Position numbers and translations under genes: made by a program. A stretch of DNA of 64,000 bases from Streptomyces sp. RKAG293 (GTDB lineage Bacteria; Actinomycetota; Actinomycetes; Streptomycetales; Streptomycetaceae): NCBI RefSeq assembly GCF_023701745.1, contig NZ_JAJOZB010000001.1, forward strand, positions 7,983,001-8,047,000. Direction: 5' to 3'. Numbering within the stretch: position 1 is the stretch's first letter; the number at the start of each line of letters is the position of its first letter. Below are positions 16,519 through 25,997 of this stretch, one piece after another. The notes under the pieces are model-generated. The model was not told where the DNA came from and did no database searches. It worked only from the letters and a program-made list of their open reading frames with translations.

Positions 16519-19500
16519 TTGCGTATACCCATACAGCGGCGGCCCGGAAGACGCAGAGGCGTGGCGTCGGTCATCGCCGCCGCCGCCTCTGCCACCGTCG
16601 CCCTGCTCGGCCTCCAACTGCCCGCCGCCGCACCGGCGTCGGCCGCCCCCTCCGCCGCCCGGCCCGATGTCACGGCCCAGTGCGGCGCCGCCAAGCCCGG
16701 TCAGTTCAGCTGCTTCGCGCTGCGCCGCACCGACCTGCGCGGCACCGTCGGGATCAACGCGGCGACCCCGAACGGCTTCGGCCCCGGGGACCTGCAGAGC
16801 GCCTACGCGCTGCCGGCCGACGGTGGAGCCGGCCAGACCGTGGCCATCGTCGACGCCTACGACAACCCCACCGCGGAGGCCGACCTCACGGTCTACCGGG
16901 CGCAGTACGGACTCCCGGCCTGCACGACCGCAAACGGCTGCTTCAAGAAGGTCAGCCAGCGCGGTGGCACCGACTACCCGGCCCCCGACCCCGGCTGGGC
17001 GGGTGAGATCTCGCTGGACGTCGACATGGTGTCCGCGGCCGCCCCCAACGCCCACATCCTGCTGGTCGAGGCCGACGACCCCAGCTTCGAGAACCTCGGC
17101 GCGGCGGTGGACCAGGCGGTCGCACTCGGCGCCAAGTACGTCTCCAACTCGTACGGCACGGGCTACGACTCCACGCCCGGCAGCGGCGAGGACGCGTCGG
17201 AGACCACGGCGATGGACCCGTACTACAACCACCCGGGCGTGGCCATCGTGGCCTCGTCGGGTGACAGCGACTACGGCGTCAGCTACCCGGCGGCCTCCCA
17301 GTACGTGACCTCCGTCGGCGGAACCGCGCTGGCCAGGGACGCGGGCAGCGGCCGTGGCTGGACCGAGTCGGTCTGGCACAACTCGTACGGCGGCCCCGGT
17401 TCCGGGTGCTCGCTCTACGAGCCCAAGCCGGCCTTCCAGACGGACACGCCCTGCGCCAAGCGCGCGGTGGCGGACGTCTCCGCGGTCTCCGACCCGCTGA
17501 CCGGTGTCGCGGTCTACCAGACCTACGGAGCCTCCGGCTGGTCGGTGTACGGCGGAACCAGCGCCGCCTCGCCGATCATCGCGGGCGTGTACGCCGCGGC
17601 CGGCACCCCCGGCGCCGGCACCTACCCGAACGCGTACCCGTACGCGAAGCCCGGTTCGCTCAACGACGTGACCACGGGCATCAACGGCACCTGCACGCCG
17701 GCCTACCTGTGCACCGCGGGCACCGGCTACGACGGCCCGACCGGCCTCGGCACCCCGAAGGGCCTCGACGCCTTCCGCAGCGGACCGCACGGCGTGATCT
17801 CGGGTACGGTCACCGACCACGCCACCGGCGCGCCACTGGCCGGAGCGCAGGTCAAGGCAGGCGACCACAGCGCGGTCAGCGACGCCGCCGGCGCCTACCA
17901 GCTCGACATCCCGCCGGGCAGCTACGACGTGTCGGCGAGCGCCTACGGCTACGCCACGAAGACCGTCGCCTCGGTCGTGCTGGCCGACGGCGGTACGGTC
18001 ACCCAGTCGTTCGCGCTGGACTCCGTGCCGCGCCAGACCGTCTCCGGCAAGGTCGCCGACGGATCCGGGCACGGCTGGCCGCTCTACGCGAAGATCACCG
18101 TGGACGGAGTACCGGGCGGCCCGGTGTTCACCGACCCGGCCACCGGCGCCTACCACCTGACGCTCCCGCAGGGCGTCTCGTACACCCTGCACGTCACCGC
18201 GGCCTACACCGGTTACCAGGCGGTGGACAAGGTCGTCGCGGTCGGCACCGCCGACCAGACCGTGAACGTCGCCGTCCCGGTCGACGCGATCGCCGCGCAG
18301 GCTCCCGGCTACGCCGTCCACCTGAACGGCGCGACCGAGCCGTTCGACTCCTCCACCACCACGCCCGCGGACTGGAGCGTCACCAACGCCGACGGCACCA
18401 CCGGCGGCTGGGGCTTCGACGACGCCGGCAAGCGCACCAACAAGACCGGTGGCACCGGCGGCTTCGCCATCATCGACAGCGACCACATCGGCAGCGGCAA
18501 GCACCAGGACAGCCAGCTGCTCTCCCCGTCGTTCGACCTGACCGGGAAGACCACCCCGGTGGTCGGCTTCGACACCGAGTACAAGGGCTACTCCAACTCG
18601 ACCGCCGACGTGGACGTCAGCGCCGACGGCGGGACCACCTGGACCACGCTGTGGCACCAGACGACCACCTCGCTCCTCGGTCCCCAGCACGTGGACCTGC
18701 CGCTGACCGCCTACGCGGGCAAGAGCGACGTCCGGCTGCGCTTCCACTACTCCGGCACCTGGGCCTACTGGTGGGAGCTGGACAACGTCTTCGTCGGCCA
18801 GCGGTCCTACGACCCGGTCCCCGGCGGCCTGGTGGTCGGCAACGTGACGGACGCCAACACCCACACCGGCGTCAACGGTGCGACGGTCACCAGCGCCGAC
18901 GCCCCCGCGGAGAAGACCACGACCGCGGCGACCCCGGACGACGCGGCACTCGGTGACGGCTTCTACTGGGTGTTCTCGCACCTGACCGGCAAGCACCCGT
19001 TCGCGGCAGCGGCCGCCGGCTACTCCAAGGCCAGTGCCACCGCCAACGTGCCGCCGGACGGCACCGTCCGCGCCGACCTCGCCCTCAAGGCGGGCCGGCT
19101 CCAGGTCACTCCCGGCGCCATCACCAAGACGGCCGCCTGGGGCGGCACCGCCACCCAGAAGGTGACGGTGAAGAACACCGGCACCGCTCCCGCCACCCTG
19201 AACGTCGGCGAGACCGCGGGCGACTTCGTCATCGCGAAGACCGGCGGAGCCCCGCTGAACCTCGTGAAGAGCGGCACCACCAAGCTGTCCCTGAAGGCGG
19301 ACAAGGGCAAGCGCGCCACCCCCGCCGCGCAGAACGCGGCCGGCACCGCCTGGCAGTCGATCGCCGACCTGCCGGTCACGGCCGGTGACAACGTGGTGGG
19401 CGTCGCCAACGGCACCGTCTACTCGGGCTTCGGCTTCACCGGGGCCGCGGACACCAGCGACCTGTACGCCTACGACACGACCGCGGGCACCTGGACCAAG

Positions 19501-20661
19501 AAGGCCTCCGCGGCCGACACCCGTGAGGCACCCGCCCACGGGGTCATCGGCGGCAAGTTCTACGTCGCGGGCGGCTGGGGAGCCTCCGGCGCTCCGGACG
19601 CCAAGCTGGAGATCTACGACACCGCGGCCAACACCTGGTCCACCGGCGCGGCGACCCCCAAGCCGTACGCCGGCTCGGGCAGCGCCGTCGTCAACGACAA
19701 GCTGTACGTCGTCGGCGGCTGCACCGCGACCGCCTGCGGCACCACCGACGTGTCGGTCTACAACGCGGCGTCCAACAGCTGGTCCGCCGCGGCCGCCTAC
19801 CCGGAGGCCATCGCCTGGGAGGCGTGCGGCGCCATCAGCGGCAAGCTGTACTGCTCCGGCGGGACCACCGACGCGGGCACCGTCAAACACGGCTACGTCT
19901 ACGACCCGGCCACCGACGCCTGGTCGCCGATCGCCGACCAGCCCACCGACCAGTGGGGCACGTCGTACACCTCCGCCAACGGCCTGCTGCTGATCGCCGG
20001 CGGCGCCATCAACAGCGGTGCGGCCATCACCAACCAGGCGTGGGCCTACAACCCGGCCGACAACACCTGGACCGCACTGCCCAACGCCAACGCGTCGGTC
20101 TACCGCGGCGGCGCGGGACCGGGCTTCTACGCGATCGGCGGCCTGGCGGGCCAGACGCCCGTCAAGACGGCCGAGCTGCTGCCCGGCTACGACCAGTCGG
20201 ACAGCGCCGACGTCAGCTGGCTGAGCGAGAGCACGGACAAGCTGACCGTGGCGGCCGGCGCGACGGTCTCGTTCACCGTCACGCTCGACGCGTCGGTTCC
20301 GGAGGTCACCCAGCCCGGCACGTTCCACGCCTCGCTGGCGCTGACCAGTGACACGCCCTACCGGCTGGACCCGATAGGCGTCACGTTCACCGTCAAGCCC
20401 CCGGCCACCTGGGGCAAGATCACCGGTACGGTGACCGGCGCCGGCACGCCGCTGGCGGGCGCCACCGTCCAGATCAACACCTGGGCGACGCACTACACGC
20501 TCAAGACGGGCACGGACGGTACGTACGCCCTGTGGCTCGACGTCCGCAACAACCCGCTCACCCTGATCATCGCCAAGGACGGCTACCAGCCGACCACCAC
20601 CACCGTGAAGATCAAGAAGGGAGCGGTCACCACCAGCAACTTCAATCTCCTGAAGGATTGA
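16519..20661 (+). CDS. secreted S53 (sedolisin) peptidase with Kelch and carboxypeptidase-regulatory-like domains
   Basis: A 1380-residue exported peptidase. The TTG start follows AGGAG by seven bases. A signal peptide (about 1-43) precedes the S53 catalytic core (about 55-420). The core shows the Glu/Asp pair in GEISLDVDMV (about 162-166), the oxyanion-region SSGDSDYG (about 248) and the nucleophile Ser in YGGTSAASP (about 347). Then come two carboxypeptidase-regulatory-like beta-sandwiches (about 425-590), a MAM/choice-of-anchor-J-like region (about 610-765), another regulatory-like domain, a Kelch propeller (about 940-1210) and a final regulatory-like domain (about 1290-1380). S53 enzymes are usually under 700 residues. 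The extra domains suggest binding to a wall or polymer surface. There is no sortase signal. Confidence 0.9.
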   Translation: MRIPIQRRPGRRRGVASVIAAAASATVALLGLQLPAAAPASAAPSAARPDVTAQCGAAKPGQFSCFALRRTDLRGTVGINAATPNGFGPGDLQSAYALPADGGAGQTVAIVDAYDNPTAEADLTVYRAQYGLPACTTANGCFKKVSQRGGTDYPAPDPGWAGEISLDVDMVSAAAPNAHILLVEADDPSFENLGAAVDQAVALGAKYVSNSYGTGYDSTPGSGEDASETTAMDPYYNHPGVAIVASSGDSDYGVSYPAASQYVTSVGGTALARDAGSGRGWTESVWHNSYGGPGSGCSLYEPKPAFQTDTPCAKRAVADVSAVSDPLTGVAVYQTYGASGWSVYGGTSAASPIIAGVYAAAGTPGAGTYPNAYPYAKPGSLNDVTTGINGTCTPAYLCTAGTGYDGPTGLGTPKGLDAFRSGPHGVISGTVTDHATGAPLAGAQVKAGDHSAVSDAAGAYQLDIPPGSYDVSASAYGYATKTVASVVLADGGTVTQSFALDSVPRQTVSGKVADGSGHGWPLYAKITVDGVPGGPVFTDPATGAYHLTLPQGVSYTLHVTAAYTGYQAVDKVVAVGTADQTVNVAVPVDAIAAQAPGYAVHLNGATEPFDSSTTTPADWSVTNADGTTGGWGFDDAGKRTNKTGGTGGFAIIDSDHIGSGKHQDSQLLSPSFDLTGKTTPVVGFDTEYKGYSNSTADVDVSADGGTTWTTLWHQTTTSLLGPQHVDLPLTAYAGKSDVRLRFHYSGTWAYWWELDNVFVGQRSYDPVPGGLVVGNVTDANTHTGVNGATVTSADAPAEKTTTAATPDDAALGDGFYWVFSHLTGKHPFAAAAAGYSKASATANVPPDGTVRADLALKAGRLQVTPGAITKTAAWGGTATQKVTVKNTGTAPATLNVGETAGDFVIAKTGGAPLNLVKSGTTKLSLKADKGKRATPAAQNAAGTAWQSIADLPVTAGDNVVGVANGTVYSGFGFTGAADTSDLYAYDTTAGTWTKKASAADTREAPAHGVIGGKFYVAGGWGASGAPDAKLEIYDTAANTWSTGAATPKPYAGSGSAVVNDKLYVVGGCTATACGTTDVSVYNAASNSWSAAAAYPEAIAWEACGAISGKLYCSGGTTDAGTVKHGYVYDPATDAWSPIADQPTDQWGTSYTSANGLLLIAGGAINSGAAITNQAWAYNPADNTWTALPNANASVYRGGAGPGFYAIGGLAGQTPVKTAELLPGYDQSDSADVSWLSESTDKLTVAAGATVSFTVTLDASVPEVTQPGTFHASLALTSDTPYRLDPIGVTFTVKPPATWGKITGTVTGAGTPLAGATVQINTWATHYTLKTGTDGTYALWLDVRNNPLTLIIAKDGYQPTTTTVKIKKGAVTTSNFNLLKD

Positions 20662-20690
20662 CGAAAGGTGAGCTGACCCGCTGAGATCCG

Positions 20691-20721
20691 TGGAGGGGAC
20701 CGGGCGAACCGGTCCCCTCCA
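20691..20721 (+). terminator. hairpin terminator after S53 gene
   Basis: TGGAGGGGACCGG (20691-20703) pairs perfectly with 20709-20721 around a five-base GCGAA loop. Confidence 0.75.
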
Positions 20722-20761
20722 CGCGGGTGGCGGCAGCGCCACCCCAAGGGAAGGCCGCTTC

Positions 20762-21613
20762 ATGAACACCGCCTGGTCCGGACTGATCGACGACGCCGCA
20801 CTGTTCCCGCCCGGGGACGTACCGCTGCCGCGGGCGCTGCCCGCGCACCTCGGCTACCGGACGGCCTGGTTCGCGGACCTCGTCGGCCCCTTCGTCTTCC
20901 CGGCCCCCAGGCTCGGCGAACTCGCGGCCGCCATCGCGGCGCTCCCCGGCGACGACGTCATCGGCATCGGCCTGACCGTGCCCGGCGGCACCCCGGCCCT
21001 GCTGCCCGCGCTGGACCTGCTCGCGAAGGTCTCCGCCGCCCGTCTCGCGGCCGTGGAGATCGCGCTGCCCGACGGCGCCGCGACCGGTGCGGCGCTCACC
21101 GTCCTGGACCGCGAGCTGCCCGCGGACGTCACCGCCCATGTGGAGGTACCGCGCGGCGCCCTCGGCCCGGACGTGGCCGACGCCCTCGCGGCCGGCCGGC
21201 ACCACGCCAAACTGCGCACCGGCGGCACCGCCGCCGCGGCGTTCCCCGGCGAGGCGGAACTGGCCGGGGCGATCATCACCTGCGCGAGCCGCGGACTGGC
21301 CTTCAAGTGCACCGCGGGATTGCACCACGCCCTGCGGCACACCGACCCCGCGACGGGCTTCGAGCACCACGGGTTCCTCAACGTCCTGCTGGCCACCGAT
21401 GCGGCCCTGGACGGGGCCGGCAGCGACACGGTGGCGGCGCTGCTCGCCGAGCGGGCGGCCGGCACGGTCCGTGACCGCGTCGAACGGCTCGGCGCCGAGG
21501 GCGTCGCGCGGGTGCGCTCCGCCTTCACGTCCGTCGGCTCCTGCAGCGTCCACGAACCCGTCGACGACCTGATCGCCCTGGGACTGCTGACCGCACCGGC
21601 CGAGCAGGGCTGA
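20762..21613 (+). CDS. conserved hypothetical protein
   Basis: A 283-residue soluble protein, alanine- and leucine-rich, beginning MNTAWSGLIDDAALFPP. I recall similar proteins from other actinomycetes but no function. Blocks that look conserved are HHAKLRTGG, IITCASRGLAFKCTAGLHHALRH and FEHHGFLNV. The alternation of strands and helices suggests a TIM-barrel-like fold. ATG 20762 follows GGGAAGG. It lies behind the S53 terminator and is convergent with the DUF5937 regulator, so it is probably its own transcription unit. Confidence 0.6.
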   Translation: MNTAWSGLIDDAALFPPGDVPLPRALPAHLGYRTAWFADLVGPFVFPAPRLGELAAAIAALPGDDVIGIGLTVPGGTPALLPALDLLAKVSAARLAAVEIALPDGAATGAALTVLDRELPADVTAHVEVPRGALGPDVADALAAGRHHAKLRTGGTAAAAFPGEAELAGAIITCASRGLAFKCTAGLHHALRHTDPATGFEHHGFLNVLLATDAALDGAGSDTVAALLAERAAGTVRDRVERLGAEGVARVRSAFTSVGSCSVHEPVDDLIALGLLTAPAEQG

Positions 21614-21624
21614 GACAGGGGCCG

Positions 21625-22620
21625 CTACCCCGGCGGGGAGGACAGCAGCCGCCCGCCCTGCGGGGTTCGCAGATACAGCACCTCCCGGCCCGACCGCGTG
21701 CTGCTGACCAGCCCGGCCCGGCGCAGCACGCCCAGGTGGTACGAGACCGTCGCGGGACTGAGGAAGCGGGTGGAGGCCAGCGCCGTGGTGGTCGCCGGCC
21801 GGTCGAGCGAGGCGAGCAGATCGGCGCGGGTCGGGCCCAGCAGCCGGGCCAGATCGGCGCTGGGCGGCGCCGCGTCCGCCGCCGGTGGCCGCGCCGGGTA
21901 GATCAGCGCCGGCGGCCGGAGCGGCACCCCCCGGACCGGGTCGATGGAGACACCGATCGCGTAGGCCACCAGGGACGGCACGAGCAGCACCATCGGCACG
22001 GGCAGCGCCACGTCGAGGTGGCTGTCGACGCGGAGGGCTCCGCCGTCCCAGCGGATCGACGGGTGCAGCGAGTCGAAGAGCCGGGCGGCGCCGTAGCGGG
22101 CCAGGGTCAGGGCCCGCCGGTCGACCTCGGCCTCCAGCACCGCCCGGGCCTGTGGCCAGTGCGCCGCGAAGCCGCTCTCCCAGTAGCGGCCCAGCTCGTC
22201 CGCGGCGCGCTCGGCCAGATACCGGCCGCCACGGGCCAGCGTCTCGCGCACCACGTCCGGCAGTTCCCGTCCCGCCAGCCCGTTCGTCGGGCGGCCGACC
22301 CGCACCGCCTCCATTTCGGCGACGACCCGCTCCGGCGGCGTGGTGCGCACCTGCTCCAACTCGTCGGCGACGTCGGGGGAGGGGACGCTCGGGTACGGGG
22401 TCAGGAAGTCCGGCAGATAACCGGCCCGGTCCACCGCGAGCGCGGTCAGCAGCGGCAGGTCCTCCCGGCGCAGCAGCCGCCGGGCCCGGTACACCCAGGG
22501 ATCCGCGCTCAGTTCTCCCCGCACCCCCCACGGCATCAGGGTGCCGGCCGCCTCGATCAGCGGTGAGACGGCGAACCGGGACCTGGCCAGCCCGGTGGAG
22601 TCCACTGCCAGTCGGATCAT
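21625..22620 (-). CDS. ArsR-type HTH regulator, DUF5937 family
   Basis: A 331-residue protein. The first 240 residues (ending near VSIDPVRGVPLRPPALIYPARP) form the DUF5937-type effector region. The last 80 hold an ArsR-like winged helix (LLGPTRADLLASLDRP, then STRFLSPATVSYHLGVLRRAGLVS and a wing SGREVLYLRT). Such proteins repress neighbouring genes in actinomycetes; the ligand is unknown. It lies just outside the SDR/P450 cluster and ends 11 bp from the convergent hypothetical gene. It might control the cluster, but a terminator separates them. Confidence 0.8.
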   Translation of the reverse strand: MIRLAVDSTGLARSRFAVSPLIEAAGTLMPWGVRGELSADPWVYRARRLLRREDLPLLTALAVDRAGYLPDFLTPYPSVPSPDVADELEQVRTTPPERVVAEMEAVRVGRPTNGLAGRELPDVVRETLARGGRYLAERAADELGRYWESGFAAHWPQARAVLEAEVDRRALTLARYGAARLFDSLHPSIRWDGGALRVDSHLDVALPVPMVLLVPSLVAYAIGVSIDPVRGVPLRPPALIYPARPPAADAAPPSADLARLLGPTRADLLASLDRPATTTALASTRFLSPATVSYHLGVLRRAGLVSSTRSGREVLYLRTPQGGRLLSSPPG

Positions 22621-22786
22621 GCTCTCCCCCGGGGCCCCTGCGGCCCGCTCACCCTTTGAACCTCATCGAATCCTGGCACAAACGCTCGCGCTACGGCGGG
22701 GCACGTAGCAGCCTGTGCGGTGCGGGGGCGCACCGTCGGACGGACGGGGGAGTCCGGGCGGCGCGCCCCCGTCCGCCCAGGAAACG

Positions 22787-22830
22787 CGAGGCCCCCGCCG
22801 GCCCTTCCCCGGGCACCGGCAGGGGCCTCG
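22787..22830 (-). terminator. hairpin terminator of the leftward SDR/BBE operon
   Basis: CGAGGCCCC and GCCGG (22787-22801) pair with CCGGC and GGGGCCTCG (22816-22830), with one C-A mismatch. It lies 22 bp past the SDR stop and separates that operon from the DUF5937 gene. Confidence 0.7.
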
Positions 22831-22851
22831 TCGTCCGTGCGGTGTCCGCGG

Positions 22852-23601
22852 TCAGATGCCGCCGTCGACGTTGAGCGTCTCCCCGGTGAGGTACGAGGAG
22901 AGATCGCTGAGCAGGAAGAGCACCGGGCCCGCGAGTTCCGGGACGGTGCCCAGCCGGCCGAGCGCGGTCTTCTTCGAGTACATCTGCCGCATCCCGTCGG
23001 CCCGTTCCTGCGGCATCGCCGCGAAGGCCTCGGTCTCGATGATGCCGGGCGCCACGACGTTGACGCGGATGCCGCGCGGACCCAGCTCCACCGCCAGCGA
23101 ACGGGACAGCCCGATCATCGCGGCCTTCGCCGCCGTGTAGTGCGCCCGCAGCGGGATGCCCGCCGCCGCCCCGCGTGCGCCGATGTTGACCACGGAGGCG
23201 CCCTCACCGAAGAGCGGCAGCGACTGCTGGATCACCCGGTACGCCGCCGTCACATGCGAGTTGAGGACCCGGGACCACTCCTCGGCGGGGAGTTCACCGA
23301 AGGGGACATGACTGATGACACCGGCGTTGTTGACGACGCCGTCGAGCCGGCCGAAGCGGTCCTTGGCCTCGCCCACCAGCCGGTCGATCTCGGCGATCTC
23401 GCCGACGTCGGCCCGCAGCACATGGTGGTCGCCACCGGTCTCGGCCAGCGCCTTGACGAGGGACTCGACCGCCTCCCCCTCCTGCCGGTAGCAGGTGATC
23501 ACATCGGCCCCGGCGGCCGCGGCCGCCAGCACGATGCCGCGGCCGATGCCCCGGCTGCCACCGGTGACCAGGACTTTTCTGCCTGTCAGCGCGATTCCCA
23601 C
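22852..23601 (-). CDS. SDR oxidoreductase (FabG-like), catalytic Ser replaced by Ala
   Basis: A 249-residue classical short-chain dehydrogenase. Intact elements are the NAD(P)-binding GGSRGIGRG (about 14-22), NNAG (about 89-92), the catalytic Tyr and Lys in HYTAAK (about 155-160), and the C-terminal VDGG. The position thirteen residues before the Tyr, normally Ser, is Ala (in VVNIGARGAAAG). Activity may be weak, changed or structural. It is the last gene of a leftward operon and lies 31 bp after a close paralogue that keeps the Ser. The pair could form a heteromer. Confidence 0.85.
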   Translation of the reverse strand: MGIALTGRKVLVTGGSRGIGRGIVLAAAAAGADVITCYRQEGEAVESLVKALAETGGDHHVLRADVGEIAEIDRLVGEAKDRFGRLDGVVNNAGVISHVPFGELPAEEWSRVLNSHVTAAYRVIQQSLPLFGEGASVVNIGARGAAAGIPLRAHYTAAKAAMIGLSRSLAVELGPRGIRVNVVAPGIIETEAFAAMPQERADGMRQMYSKKTALGRLGTVPELAGPVLFLLSDLSSYLTGETLNVDGGI

Positions 23602-23632
23602 GTTCCCTGTCCCTCCGCAGTGCCGACGGGGC

Positions 23633-24436
23633 TCACACGCAGCCGTCGACGTGGATGTTCTGACCCGTGATGTACGTCGAGTGATCGCTCAGCAGGAACA
23701 GCACCGACCCGGCGATCTCCTCGACGCGGCCGAGCCGGCCCAGCGCGGTGAAGGAGGAGAACATCTTCCGCTGGAACGCGGCGACCTGCGGGGGGAGGTC
23801 GTCCATCGCCTCGGTGTCGATCCGGCCGGGCGACAGGGTGTTGACCCGGATGCCCCGGGGCCCGAGCTCGCGGGCCAGGGAGCGGGTCATACCGACCAGG
23901 GCCGCCTTGACGGCGGTGTAGTGCACTCCGCCGTCGATGCCGATGAACGCCACCGTGGACCCGATGTTGACGATCGAGGAGCCGGGGGCCAGCAGGCCGA
24001 GCGAGCGGTGGATGACGAGGTGTGCCGCGGTGAGGTTGCCGTCCACCGTGGCGGCCCACTGCGCCGCGTCCAGATCGGCGTACGGGGTCGGGACGTAGGT
24101 GCCGGCGTTGTTCACCACCGCGTCGAGACCGCCGAAGCGGGCCTCGCAGGCGTCGGCGATCTCCTCGATGTCCGACGCCTGGGTGGCGTCGGCGCGCAGC
24201 ACGAGGTGCTTTCCGCCGGTGGCCGCGAGTTCCGCCTCCAGTGTGGTGACCGCGTCACCGGGCTGCCGGTAGCAGGTGATGACCTGCGCTCCGGCCCGCG
24301 CCGCGGCGAGCACGATGCCGCGCCCGATGCCGCGCGATCCGCCGGTGACGAGAATGCGCTTGCCCTGCAGATCCCAGCTGCTGGGACTCCGCGAGGTCGT
24401 GCTCGGGTCGGCCGTGTGGTCGTTGTCCAGGGTCAT
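23633..24436 (-). CDS. SDR oxidoreductase (FabG-like)
   Basis: A 267-residue classical SDR with an N-terminal extension of about 20 polar residues. GGSRGIGRG, NNAG, the catalytic Ser in VNIGSTVAF, and Tyr/Lys in HYTAVK are all present, so it should be active with NAD(P)H. It probably reduces a ketone or oxidises an alcohol in the product of the surrounding cluster. Its ATG lies one base after the stop of the FAD oxidase gene, so the two are translationally coupled. It closely resembles the next gene, which has lost the Ser; gene duplication is likely. Confidence 0.88.
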   Translation of the reverse strand: MTLDNDHTADPSTTSRSPSSWDLQGKRILVTGGSRGIGRGIVLAAARAGAQVITCYRQPGDAVTTLEAELAATGGKHLVLRADATQASDIEEIADACEARFGGLDAVVNNAGTYVPTPYADLDAAQWAATVDGNLTAAHLVIHRSLGLLAPGSSIVNIGSTVAFIGIDGGVHYTAVKAALVGMTRSLARELGPRGIRVNTLSPGRIDTEAMDDLPPQVAAFQRKMFSSFTALGRLGRVEEIAGSVLFLLSDHSTYITGQNIHVDGCV

Positions 24437-24437
24437 C

Positions 24438-25895
24438 TCAGCTCCCGATGCTCTGCGAATGCCGGAAGAAGTCGTCCGGGTCGTACTGCCGCTTGATGTC
24501 GAGCAGCCGGGGGTGGTTCTCGCCGTAGTACGCGGCGCCCCAGTCGGCCGGTGTCCGGGAGCTGGGGAAGTTGATGTACGAGCCGCTGGAGATGGGAGCG
24601 AGCGCCGCCGAGGCGTTGTCCGCCCAGGCGGTGATGTCCGCGACCGTCTCCGGCGCCGGCACGTCCTCGCGGACCGCCATCTGGTAGCCCGTCAGGAACC
24701 GGGCGTCGCGGTGCACATACGCGGTGTCGGTCCTGCCGACCTCGTTGGCCACCCCGCCGAGGGCGATGCACAGCAGATACCGCTCGTTGTCCCGCCGGGG
24801 GTCCCAGGCGTCGAGCAGCCGGGCGGCCTCGTCCCTGGTCACCGGCCGGTCGGTGAGCGCGTAGCTCTGCCGGGTGAAGGGGTGCCGGTGGCCGATCGCC
24901 AGCGGGTTGTGTCCGGTGCGGTGGCACTGGGCGACGGACTTGTCGTCGCACAGCCGCTCGTGCATGACCTCGCTGTACGGCAGGGGTTCGCCCACGGTCC
25001 GCTTCACCGGCCGGACGCCCACCCGCTCGGCCAGCTCGTCGAGCAGGGTCTCCAGTTCGTCCTTCGGGCCGTGATAGGCGCCCCAGACGTTGATGATCGG
25101 AGCGTCGTGCGGGCTGAACATCTGCGGCAGCACGACGAGCGACGAACCCAGGTCGTTCGGGGCGCTCGCGCACCACTCCTGCCAGGAGGTCAGGACGTCC
25201 GCTGCCTGGCCGAAGTCCCACATGGTGTCGTAGCCGACCAGCAGCGGCGCCTCGATCGGGCGGACGTCGAAGTCCACCACGATCCCGAAGTTGCCGCCCC
25301 CGCCGCCGCGCACCGCCCAGTACAGGTCCGGGTCATGGGTGTCGGAGCAGCGGATCACCCGGCCGTCGGCCAGCAGCACCCGCGCCGAGACGACCCGGTC
25401 GCTGCCGACGCCGAACTTGCGGGTCTGCCAGCCGAGTCCGCCGCCGGACAGGAATCCGCCCGCGCTCACCGTGGGGAAGGTGCCGGTGATGAGCTGGGTG
25501 CCCGTCGACTTCAGCGTGTCGAGCGCGTCCACCGACTGGGTGCCGGCGCCCAGCCGCACCGAGCCGTTGCAGACCAGCACATGGTTGATCCGGGACAGGT
25601 CGACGACCAGACCGGGGCCCGTGGACCAGCCGTTGAAGCTGTGGCCGCCGCTGCGGGTGTGCAGCGGCAGGTCGTGCTCCTGGGCGAAGCGCACACAGGC
25701 GCGCAGATCGTACGGCGATTCGCAGTAGGCGACGGCCTGCGGACCGATGACGTCGTACTCCTTGTTCTGCAACTGCCGCGCGAGGTCGTAGCCGGTGTCG
25801 GAGGGAAGGACGACGTCGCCGCGCAGCAGGGAGCGAAGTCCTTCCCATACGGCGGAGCCGGGGGCGGCGCGGAGCAGAGTCTGTTCGGTGGCCAA
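24438..25895 (-). CDS. FAD-binding oxidase, berberine-bridge-enzyme (BBE/PCMH) type
   Basis: A 485-residue flavoprotein with a PCMH-type FAD domain (about residues 35-215) and a C-terminal BBE segment (about 430-475; YYGENHPRLLDIKRQYDPDDFF). The covalent His is in TRSGGHSFNGW (about 80). In the position usually occupied by the second covalent residue, a Cys in a GTCP-type motif, the sequence reads GTFPTVSAGG, so only single covalent attachment is expected. Relatives oxidise alcohols or aromatic and polyketide intermediates with oxygen. It is the second gene of the leftward operon. Confidence 0.88.
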   Translation of the reverse strand: MATEQTLLRAAPGSAVWEGLRSLLRGDVVLPSDTGYDLARQLQNKEYDVIGPQAVAYCESPYDLRACVRFAQEHDLPLHTRSGGHSFNGWSTGPGLVVDLSRINHVLVCNGSVRLGAGTQSVDALDTLKSTGTQLITGTFPTVSAGGFLSGGGLGWQTRKFGVGSDRVVSARVLLADGRVIRCSDTHDPDLYWAVRGGGGGNFGIVVDFDVRPIEAPLLVGYDTMWDFGQAADVLTSWQEWCASAPNDLGSSLVVLPQMFSPHDAPIINVWGAYHGPKDELETLLDELAERVGVRPVKRTVGEPLPYSEVMHERLCDDKSVAQCHRTGHNPLAIGHRHPFTRQSYALTDRPVTRDEAARLLDAWDPRRDNERYLLCIALGGVANEVGRTDTAYVHRDARFLTGYQMAVREDVPAPETVADITAWADNASAALAPISSGSYINFPSSRTPADWGAAYYGENHPRLLDIKRQYDPDDFFRHSQSIGS

Positions 25896-25997
25896 AGTTC
25901 GTTCCTCCCGGGAACGGTGCAGGGAGACAGCGGACCGCTCGGCGCCGCGCGCGCCGGTGCTCGCACGGGACAGGGGCTGAGCTCGGTTCCGTTCCGG

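Noticed and set aside
16498..20769. 1423-residue minus-strand frame opposite the S53 gene
   Set aside because: Antisense shadow with the compositional bias of reversed GC-rich codons; the plus-strand frame has a signal peptide, catalytic motifs and an AGGAG.
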